Positions 57,706-64,000 of a stretch of 64,000 nt of DNA are shown here, one piece after another (the first letter of the stretch is position 1; each line of letters begins with the position of its first letter). The stretch comes from VSJD01 sp964617825. GTDB taxonomy: Bacteria; Verrucomicrobiota; Kiritimatiellia; JAAZAB01. The DNA is taken from positions 1 to 64,000 of the forward strand of contig CAZTWL010000015.1 of assembly GCA_964617825.1 (NCBI GenBank), written 5' to 3'. The translations under genes were made by a program, and so were the position numbers. The notes beneath the pieces were generated by a model. It searched no databases. It saw only the letters and a list, made by a program, of their open reading frames with translations, and was not told the origin of the DNA.

Positions 57706-58104
57706 ATGCTCCCTTCGCAAAAAATATTGGTTGTCGAAGATAACCCGATGAGCATGGAACTGGTCGAGGACCTGCTTGTCATCGCAGGGTATCGCGTTCT
57801 GCAGGCCGTCACGGCCGAAGAAGCCTTGCCTCTGGCCCGGATCGAAAAGCCGGATTTGATCCTGATGGATATTGCCCTGCCGGGCATAGACGGATTGGAG
57901 GCCACTCGCAGGCTGCGGGATGATCCCTTTACCGCGGGAATCCCGGTGGTCGCCCTGACGGCTTCCATCATGCGCAACGATCAGGAAAAGGCCCGGTTGG
58001 CCGGTTGCCTGGGTATTATCAGCAAGCCAATTGATACTCGGACGTTTGCTCAGACCATTGCCGGCTATCTGGCCAATGCGCGGCCTTTACCCGGAACCAA
58101 ATGA
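57706..58104 (+). CDS. CheY/DivK-like response regulator
   Basis: 132 residues: receiver only. VEDNPMS (acidic residues 11-12), phospho-acceptor Asp55 (LILMDIALP), ALTASIM and Lys in IISKPID. A strong AGGAGG precedes the ATG. Its short length and DxxMPG-like loop resemble DivK-type regulators that act by phosphorelay or contact. Confidence 0.93.
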   Translation: MLPSQKILVVEDNPMSMELVEDLLVIAGYRVLQAVTAEEALPLARIEKPDLILMDIALPGIDGLEATRRLRDDPFTAGIPVVALTASIMRNDQEKARLAGCLGIISKPIDTRTFAQTIAGYLANARPLPGTK

Positions 58105-58256
58105 GGTCCGGGCATATTGCGCGTGTTTGTGTAGAGCTATTGTTGCACGGGCAAGGCTATATGATAATATAGAATGCAAGCAAGGCTCTGTTAAGCAGGG
58201 AGAATCTGCCCGCAATGCCGGCAGGCGAGGCTAGGAGCGGTGGCGGTTGACCATTA

Positions 58257-58282
58257 GATCCTTCGCTTTGCTCGGGATGACA
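58257..58282. repeat. Short intergenic sequence of a widely dispersed type
   Basis: The stretch GATCCTTCGCTTTGCTCGGG and the six bases after it resembles a common palindrome-like intergenic element that I recall from many bacterial genomes. Only one copy was noticed in this window. Function unknown. Confidence 0.35.
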
Positions 58283-58319
58283 AGCGGTGTTTCCCGCAAA
58301 AAGTGCTGGAACAAGCAGT

Positions 58320-59444
58320 ATGGATGAAAAGATCGATAGCGGAACGGCAAAGGGGCGGGTTTTGATCGTTGACGATGAAGCTCGCAACCGTGAGTTGCTG
58401 CGCGACCTGCTGGAATCACAGGGCTATGAAGTGACCGAAGCGGAAAATGGCGCGGCCGCCCTTGCTGTTGTTGCGCAGGCTGCGCCGCACGCCATTCTGA
58501 TGGACGTGATGATGCCGGGCTTGGATGGCTTTGAAGTTTGCCGGCAGCTGAAGGCCAATCCGGCGACGGCGCCGATCCCCATTCTGATGATTACCGCCTT
58601 GCACGAGCGCGATGACCGTCTCAAGGGGATTGCGGCCGGCGCCAGCGATTTTTTGACCAAGCCCATTGACACGCGCGATGTCATGCTCCGCACCAGGAAT
58701 GCCGTTAATTCCAAGCAGCTTTACGATCTTGTGCAGACTGGCCTGGAAAAATTAAAACACCTTGAACAGTTGCGGGATAATTTGACGAATATGATCGTCC
58801 ACGATATGCGCGCGCCGCTGACGGGCATTTTGGGGAACCTCGGACTGATGGAAATGCATCTCGGCCAACGCTTGGAGGCCGGCGATAGGACCTGCCTGAC
58901 GGAAGCCCTTTCCGCAACGCGTATCCTGATCGAGATGGTCAATGCGCTGCTGGATGTCAGCAAATTCGAGGCCGGTGCGATGGTCCTGAAACGTGAAATC
59001 TGCGATTTGAAGCAGGTGGTTGCCGATGAGGTGCAATGTCTCGGAGGTTTGTTCAAGCAATCATCCGTTATCATCAAAGAACCCAACGGGAACAGCAAGG
59101 TTTTTTGCGACAGGAAACTCGTCCAGCGCATCGTCGCCAATCTGCTTAGCAATGCGGCCAAATACTCGCCTTCCGGCGGCTTGATCGAAGTCGTTCTCCA
59201 ACAGGTCGCAGATACGGTCAAAATCATGGTAATCGATCAAGGCCCAGGGGTTTCCCCGGAGTATCACGCCAGGATATTTGAAAAATACGGCCAGGTGGAT
59301 TCCGGGATGGAACGCAAGCAATATTCCACCGGCTTGGGCCTGATCTTTTGCAAGCTCACGGTGGAGGCGCATGGCGGTCATATTGGAGTGGATAGTGTCC
59401 CCGGCCATGGTAGCACTTTCTGGTTCACCCTGCCGATCAGTTAA
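58320..59444 (+). CDS. Receiver-histidine kinase hybrid
   Basis: 374 residues from the ATG at 58320. An N-terminal receiver (~12-130: VDDEARN, phospho-acceptor Asp in AILMDVMMPG, Lys in FLTKPID) is joined to HisKA (IVHDMRAPLTGILG) and HATPase (NLLSNAAKYS, IDQGPGVSP, STGLGLIFC). The receiver-first layout means it can receive phosphate from another kinase and pass it on. No membrane helix. It follows the regulator gene at 57706 by ~215 bp in the same direction. Confidence 0.92.
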   Translation: MDEKIDSGTAKGRVLIVDDEARNRELLRDLLESQGYEVTEAENGAAALAVVAQAAPHAILMDVMMPGLDGFEVCRQLKANPATAPIPILMITALHERDDRLKGIAAGASDFLTKPIDTRDVMLRTRNAVNSKQLYDLVQTGLEKLKHLEQLRDNLTNMIVHDMRAPLTGILGNLGLMEMHLGQRLEAGDRTCLTEALSATRILIEMVNALLDVSKFEAGAMVLKREICDLKQVVADEVQCLGGLFKQSSVIIKEPNGNSKVFCDRKLVQRIVANLLSNAAKYSPSGGLIEVVLQQVADTVKIMVIDQGPGVSPEYHARIFEKYGQVDSGMERKQYSTGLGLIFCKLTVEAHGGHIGVDSVPGHGSTFWFTLPIS

Positions 59445-59901
59445 GCTGGGCTAATAATTGCGTCTCGCCAAATTTCCAATCAAGCTCGTCCTTTTTGGTT
59501 GTGCCCGTAGAAAGATGCAATTTTTTTTACACCCCTAATTTTGGCGCGATCGCTTTTAAATGTTGGTATTAAGGCTTTAACGCCGATAATACCTCCCGGA
59601 CGCCATTTTCGATAGCTAAACATATTTCCCGTCCGTGTCCCGCCCTGTTTGCATTTATCTTATTGCCGGCGAACAGGTTAATGCTCTCCACGTGCTATTG
59701 GCACATTTATTGCTATACATCAACCGGACGGATGCGCTTTCGACGGGTAGTTTTTTGACGCTGTGGCGGTCACGACGCGAATTTCAGAACGGAGTCCGCA
59801 GCGTTGCTGCGGCAGTTGCAAGAATAAGTCGCCCCGTTTAGGAATCTGATCTGAGCGGCTTTGAAAAAGGAATACGAACGGTGATGACAGAAAGGAAAAC
59901 C
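59445..59901 (+). other. Gene-poor stretch holding a sigma-54 promoter
   Basis: 457 bp. It contains the consensus sigma-54 promoter at 59699-59714 and a 7-bp hairpin CCGCAGC/GCTGCGG at 59796-59812. An open frame at 59635-59841 crosses the promoter and has no ribosome-binding site, so it is not called. Confidence 0.55.
59699..59714 (+). promoter_or_regulatory. Sigma-54 (-24/-12) promoter
   Basis: TGGCACATTTATTGCT is a perfect match to TGGCACRNNNNTTGCW with correct 12-nt GG-GC spacing. Transcription should start near 59725, giving a ~175-nt leader before the small gene at 59902. No activator gene is adjacent; the one at 15551-17026 could act in trans. Confidence 0.8.
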
Positions 59902-60078
59902 ATGCAGGAGCATCATCGCAACGTCTTTACGGGTTCCTTATCGATTGGATTCCTTGCGGTATTCGGAGTCATTGCCGGTTATGGCCAGAATATTGTGGCT
60001 GTAGGTTTGGCCGGGGCGACCGGCCATGGCTATAATCCGACGGCATATTATTGTTCAGCTATTGGAGCATTATTCTGA
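59902..60078 (+). CDS. Small hydrophobic peptide, hypothetical
   Basis: 58 residues from the ATG at 59902 with GAAAGGAAAA upstream; alternative starts at 59881 and 59884. The sequence is glycine-rich with a hydrophobic stretch (~11-35) and a Tyr/Asn tail. No family recognised. It is the first possible gene after the sigma-54 promoter and lies 15 bp before the response regulator. It could be spurious; coding is supported only by the ribosome-binding site and location. Confidence 0.4.
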   Translation: MQEHHRNVFTGSLSIGFLAVFGVIAGYGQNIVAVGLAGATGHGYNPTAYYCSAIGALF

Positions 60079-60093
60079 CAGGTGCGGCATTTC

Positions 60094-60786
60094 ATGAAGT
60101 TCGACGCCAAATTTTCCCGGGTTCCGGAACAACCGATTAAAAAGCAGCGATCGCTCTCGATCTTATTAGCCGATAATAATCCCGGCGATGTAACGCTATT
60201 CAGGAATCTGGTTGCCTCGCTGGAAAGCGACCCTCGTCACCACCTGTGCATTGCCCTGACGTGCGTGGACTCAGCGAGCGCCGTTCAAGCGTGCCTTAGC
60301 GGCGCACGGATGTGCGACATGCTTTTGTTCGACTTGAATCTGCTCGATAACTGCCACGAAAAAACCGTCGAGTATATGAAGGCCTATGCCGAGAAAATCC
60401 CGGCGATTGTCCTGGCCGGCACACATTATGAAGCCATAGCCATCCGGGCTCTGAAAAGCGGATTTCAGGACTATCTGGTCAAGGGCGAGTTGAATGTTCA
60501 TCGTTTTTACCGTGTCGCTCATTATGCCATTGAACGTTTTAAAATTCTCCGGGAACGCAATAACCTTATTGCCAGCCTGCAGAAAGCCATCGATGAAACC
60601 AATACTTTGCGCGGTCTGCTTCCGATCTGCACGCATTGTAAAAAAATCAGGGACGACAAGGGCTATTGGGCGCAACTCGAAGTGTACATCAGCGCGCACT
60701 CCCATACGCTGTTTACCCACGGTATTTGCCCTAAATGCGCGCAGCAAGCCCTGGATAAGATGCGGTCGGACATCATGCGCCAATGA
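60094..60786 (+). CDS. Response regulator with Cys-rich C-terminal tail
   Basis: 230 residues from the ATG at 60094; a GTG at 60082 is possible. The receiver (~20-145) has LLADNNPGD (one of the acidic pair is Asn), phospho-acceptor Asp80 (MLLFDLNL) and Lys in YLVKGEL. A coiled coil precedes a tail with LPICTHCKKIRDDKGYW and HGICPKCAQQ, matching the regulator at 39662-40291. No kinase lies next to it. It is likely expressed from the sigma-54 promoter upstream. Confidence 0.85.
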   Translation: MKFDAKFSRVPEQPIKKQRSLSILLADNNPGDVTLFRNLVASLESDPRHHLCIALTCVDSASAVQACLSGARMCDMLLFDLNLLDNCHEKTVEYMKAYAEKIPAIVLAGTHYEAIAIRALKSGFQDYLVKGELNVHRFYRVAHYAIERFKILRERNNLIASLQKAIDETNTLRGLLPICTHCKKIRDDKGYWAQLEVYISAHSHTLFTHGICPKCAQQALDKMRSDIMRQ

Positions 60787-61097
60787 TTAGGGGATTGACC
60801 GCCGAAGCCGCAATGACCTCCGTCGGTTCCGTTTTTGCGCGCGTTGCGGACCAACCTGTTGCATTCGATGGTGCTGTCTATCCTGCAAATATCGATTGCC
60901 CGCATTCCGGTTGCCGGTATCCCGCGGCCTTTTCCGGCCTGGCGCGGAACTGTCGACAGAGATTTGCGCTGGAGTTTTGGATTTTAGCCTGCTAAGTATG
61001 CCTTTAGCCCGTACATGAAATGCGACATGCTCTTCGAATTCTTCGGCTTGTTATTCCCGATGGTCCTGCAACTAACAAATTCAGGGAGGAAACCCAA
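60787..61097 (+). other. Intergenic stretch
   Basis: 311 bp between the response regulator and the nuclease-CBM9 fusion gene. A 70-codon open frame at 60783-60995 overlaps the regulator stop (ATGA) but has no recognisable family or ribosome-binding site. No promoter or hairpin was recognised with confidence. Confidence 0.4.
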
Positions 61098-63005
61098 ATG
61101 GCGGCGAAACAGACGACAGTCAGGACGGCGATTATTGCGGGGATGGCATTTTTGAGTGTTGTTCTTTGGCCGGATAATGGCAGGGGCGAACAGAATATCG
61201 CGGTTAAGGTCATGACTTACAATATCCGGCACGGAGAAGGCACGGACGATAAGCTGGAATTGAAACGGATTGCCCAAGTTATCCGGGAAACTGGCGCGGA
61301 GCTGATCGGCTTGAATGAAGTTGATAACAATTTCGGGAGGAGGAGCGATTTTGCCGACCAGGCAAAATCGCTTGCCGGGGAACTTGGGATGAATTATGTC
61401 TACGGCCCCGCCCTCGTTCGCGGAGATGCGGGAAAGCCGGCCCAGTATGGCGAAGCCATCTTGAGCAAATATCCCATTTTGGCATGGAAGAATCACAAGT
61501 TATTTACCGTTCCGGAGCTTGAGCCCCGGGTATGTCTTGAGGCGAAAATCCAGGTTGGCAAAGAGGTTTATTCTTTCCTGGTTACGCATCTTGACCATAC
61601 CGGCAAAGGCGAGGCGCGCGTCCGGCAGGCGGAAGACATTGTCAAAATCGCCCGGTCAATTCCCGGCAAGAAAATCTTGATCGGCGACTTCAATTGCTCC
61701 TCGCCGCTCGAGCAGCCTGATCCCAAAATGGAAAAAATGACCCGGCCGGTAGCCCTGATCCTTGAGCAGTTCAACGATGCCTTTGCCCTGGCCGGGAGCG
61801 GGCTTGCGGAAACCATTGGCAGCAAAGCCCCTCAAGACCGAATCGATTACATCTTTGTCTCGCCGGATCTCGGGCCCATGGTGAAATCTTGCAAGGTGGT
61901 CTACACGCCTCTCGCCCAAGTGGCCTCCGACCATCTTCCGGTCATTGCCGAGATTGGCGTAAGTCCCGTGCCGCCGAATGAAAGAAAGCCTTTCGACTTC
62001 AAGCAACACAGCCTGATCATCGCATCCTTCAAAGGCCCCGGCAAGGTCATTGTCGAAATGGAAAAGGGGCAGGAGTCAGCCGAGACCAATATCGTCATCC
62101 GGGTCAAGGCTATTGAATCCGCTGAAGGAACGATTGCGTGGGATTCTGCCGCAGGTTATAAAATCACGCCGGCAACTTTCGATTACAAACTCACGAACGG
62201 GCAGGAATCCGTTTTTACCTTCCATTGCACGATTGCCCCGCTCAAGAATACGGATGAATTTCCATGTTATAAGGTCGCCTATGGCGCTAATAACGCCCGA
62301 AAAATTTTTTTCGGCGGTTTTTACCTGGCCGTGCGCAGCAAGCCCAAGACGGCAATGTGTCCGAGGATTTTAACGCCGCCTCGGATTGACGGCAAGTTGG
62401 ACGATGCCTGCTGGCAGAGCGCGGCGATTTTGAAAGATTTTGTGCTCAACAACGGAGATCCGGCCCGGGAACAGACCATTGGCTACCTGGCTTGTGACAA
62501 GGACAACGTCTACATTGCCATGAAATGCCTGGAGTCGCAGGTGGCAGGCATTGTTGCCAACGCCAAAGAACACGACGGACCGGTATGGGATGACGATACT
62601 GTGGAGATATTTTTGGATCCCAATAATGACCAGCAGGGCTATTTTCAGATTCTGGTCAATAGTCGCGGCGCATATGCCGAGCAGAAATGCTCGGCCAGCG
62701 GACGCGATTGGAAGTGGAACCCGCGCATTGAAGTGGGCGGTTCCGTGCATTCGGAGTTCTGGGTGGCGGAAATCGCCATTCCTTTCAAGGAATTGGGTCT
62801 GACCGAATCGGGGAAAATATGGGGTGTAAATCTGAACCGGGATCGGCCAAAGAGGAATGAGGGTCAACCGGAGTCCAGCAGTTGGAATTACACCGGCGGC
62901 CGTTTTCATGCGCCCGACCGGTTCGGAAAAGTTCAATTTGAGCGAAGCGAAAATAAAGGTTCGTCTAATATTGGCTCCGCGCAGCCTGAAGAAATCGGCC
63001 GCTGA
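61098..63005 (+). CDS. Secreted endonuclease/exonuclease/phosphatase-CBM9 fusion
   Basis: 635 residues from the ATG at 61098, preceded by GGGAGGAAAC. The signal peptide ends near NGRGEQ. The first domain (~35-300) is of the endonuclease/exonuclease/phosphatase family: MTYNIRHGEG, GLNEVDNNF, VTHLDHTG, IGDFNCSS, RIDYIFVS and SDHLPVIAE, so the metal and catalytic residues are complete. The middle (~310-435) is a beta-rich linker domain. The last domain (~440-620) is CBM9-like (IDGKLDDACW, EHDGPVW-D-D-T-E-I-F-L), with the same motif as the gene at the window start. The role may be phosphodiester or phosphate release from a bound glycan or debris; this is inferred. Confidence 0.85.
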   Translation: MAAKQTTVRTAIIAGMAFLSVVLWPDNGRGEQNIAVKVMTYNIRHGEGTDDKLELKRIAQVIRETGAELIGLNEVDNNFGRRSDFADQAKSLAGELGMNYVYGPALVRGDAGKPAQYGEAILSKYPILAWKNHKLFTVPELEPRVCLEAKIQVGKEVYSFLVTHLDHTGKGEARVRQAEDIVKIARSIPGKKILIGDFNCSSPLEQPDPKMEKMTRPVALILEQFNDAFALAGSGLAETIGSKAPQDRIDYIFVSPDLGPMVKSCKVVYTPLAQVASDHLPVIAEIGVSPVPPNERKPFDFKQHSLIIASFKGPGKVIVEMEKGQESAETNIVIRVKAIESAEGTIAWDSAAGYKITPATFDYKLTNGQESVFTFHCTIAPLKNTDEFPCYKVAYGANNARKIFFGGFYLAVRSKPKTAMCPRILTPPRIDGKLDDACWQSAAILKDFVLNNGDPAREQTIGYLACDKDNVYIAMKCLESQVAGIVANAKEHDGPVWDDDTVEIFLDPNNDQQGYFQILVNSRGAYAEQKCSASGRDWKWNPRIEVGGSVHSEFWVAEIAIPFKELGLTESGKIWGVNLNRDRPKRNEGQPESSSWNYTGGRFHAPDRFGKVQFERSENKGSSNIGSAQPEEIGR

Positions 63006-63057
63006 TAACACGGAGATCAAGGCAAGGGTGATCCGGGTTTAGTCGCTTCACCGGCGG

Positions 63058-64000
63058 CTACTCTTTTGTGATGATGACGGGCGTGCCGATTTTTAACATG
63101 GTAATCAGTTTGTCGGCATTCCAGTTGGCCAGGCGGAAACAGCCGTGGGAAGCGGCTTTGCCGATATCTTCCGGATGCGGGGTGCCATGGATGCCGTAGC
63201 CGGGTTTATCGAGTCCAATCCATGTCGTGCCTACGGGATTATTTGGACCGGGCGGCAGAATAATTTTGTGAATCATGGTCTGGGCTTCGGTGTCATCGGC
63301 GAACAGAGCGGGATCGAATGTATAGTTTGGATGCTCGACAAGCGTTATGGTTGTCAAATCGCCGACCGGCCGGTTTTCAGCTTTGGCCGCAATCGTGCAG
63401 GGAAAATAGGCCGCAATAGCGTCCTTGTCATCCAGCACGCAGATTGTTTTCCGCTTAAGCGATATTTGCAGGCGCGCGGCGCGAACCTGGATGGCCGGGA
63501 ATGGATTGGGTACCCGCAGGCAACTGCCCGGCGGCGGGTTGGGCCAGCGGATGCCCGGATTCAAATCGCGGATGGCGGCCTGGGACGCGTGATAACGTTC
63601 CGCCACTTCTTCCAAAATGGTTTCATAGCCCATGGCGCCCATGGTCGCCTTTGCGGCCCATGTGTGGGGGATGGCGGTCAGATTTGCAATGGCCTGTTCG
63701 GTCACGACATGTTCCGCAAAAACGCCTTCTGCTGACCCCAGCATTGCCACAATGGTTTGAGTTGTCGCATTTGTCCGGGAAAGGCCGGCGTTTTTTCGCC
63801 AAACCTCGATGGCCTCGCGGGTTTTTCTGCCGAATTTGCCGTCAATGCAGCCGCACGACAGATTGAGTCGGTCAAGTCTGGTCTGAATGGCGACGACGGT
63901 TGCAAAGGGGAGATTGGTTGCCGTTGCCGGAGCATTTTCCGCCATGCTGTCCGCCGGCCGGAAGAACAAGCCGGCCGCGATGGCCATAACTACAAGTGGC
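63058..64000 (-). CDS. L,D-transpeptidase with peptidoglycan-binding domain, 5' incomplete
   Basis: At least 309 residues; the frame stays open to the window edge past the Met at 63987, and the hydrophobic start (PLVVMAIAAGLFF) suggests that the true start lies beyond 64000. Order: signal/anchor, a PG-binding-1 domain (~28-80: IQTRLDRLNLSCGCIDGKFGRKTREAI), a LysM-like stretch (~120-165), and the YkuD catalytic domain (~170-305) with GIHGTPHPEDIG and the active-site motif SHGCFRLAN (Cys). Such enzymes cross-link peptidoglycan or attach proteins to it in the periplasm. The convergent gene upstream ends at 63005. Confidence 0.92.
   Translation of the reverse strand, partial: PLVVMAIAAGLFFRPADSMAENAPATATNLPFATVVAIQTRLDRLNLSCGCIDGKFGRKTREAIEVWRKNAGLSRTNATTQTIVAMLGSAEGVFAEHVVTEQAIANLTAIPHTWAAKATMGAMGYETILEEVAERYHASQAAIRDLNPGIRWPNPPPGSCLRVPNPFPAIQVRAARLQISLKRKTICVLDDKDAIAAYFPCTIAAKAENRPVGDLTTITLVEHPNYTFDPALFADDTEAQTMIHKIILPPGPNNPVGTTWIGLDKPGYGIHGTPHPEDIGKAASHGCFRLANWNADKLITMLKIGTPVIITKE

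Noticed and set aside
59635..59841. Open frame of 68 codons
   Set aside because: It overlaps the consensus sigma-54 promoter and lacks a ribosome-binding site.
60783..60995. 70-codon frame overlapping the regulator stop by ATGA
   Set aside because: No recognisable family or periodic hydrophobicity; the overlap alone is not enough.

Overview
The window reads as a chromosomal segment of a free-living, Gram-negative-type bacterium with moderately high GC. No rRNA and no single marker fixes the species. My inference is a member of the PVC superphylum (Kiritimatiellota, Lentisphaerota or Verrucomicrobiota-like), most likely from an environmental genome. The reasons are the many secreted SGNH hydrolases and carbohydrate-binding proteins, the TonB/ExbBD set, sigma-54 control, and PAS histidine kinases paired with response regulators that carry a C-terminal Cys-rich tail. 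About 50 genes are present. The only RNA gene seen is tRNA-Cys. No insertion sequence, integrase or CRISPR array was found.

Layout. 1-4267: a truncated CBM9-like protein, an M28-like aminopeptidase and a secreted SGNH hydrolase. 4399-9521 (minus): a tightly packed defence-type operon in the order DNA cytosine methyltransferase, GHKL ATPase/histidine kinase with two ATPase modules, receiver-domain protein, PD-(D/E)xK-like nuclease, Vsr endonuclease. 10016-17026: tRNA-Cys, an EF-hand protein, galactokinase, phosphomannomutase, two membrane-protein genes and a sigma-54 activator. 17140-18129: a near-consensus sigma-54 promoter driving a small membrane peptide and a lipase-like hydrolase. 18321-25198: a B12-binding radical SAM enzyme, a membrane M28 peptidase, an LplT-like MFS carrier and an acyltransferase-ACP-acyl-ACP synthetase fusion. 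25271-29691 (minus): an esterase, L20 and L35, an AMMECR1 protein and a rhomboid protease. 29873-34585 (minus): three GT4 glycosyltransferases and an SGNH hydrolase. 34712-37377: a zinc-ribbon protein, an MFS transporter and a beta-hydroxyacid dehydrogenase. 37486-40291: a kinase and two response regulators. 40384-42354 (minus): TonB-ExbD-ExbB. 42464-48108 (minus): a large secreted protein, NifS and NifU. 48332-54037: SurE, a lipoprotein, and an MBOAT plus AlgX/J-like acetylation pair. 54067-60786: a membrane metalloprotease and a signalling block. 61098-64000: a nuclease/phosphatase-CBM9 fusion and an L,D-transpeptidase.

Most striking is 4399-9521. It has the parts of a restriction-modification system (methylase, nuclease and mismatch endonuclease) wired to a two-component-like pair, a kinase with both a MutL/Hsp90-type N-terminal ATPase and a C-terminal HisKA/HATPase, and a receiver fused to an unknown domain. 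Second are two strong sigma-54 promoters (17140-17155 and 59699-59714), each followed by a small hydrophobic peptide gene. All functions are inferred from motifs read by eye; no database search was run.
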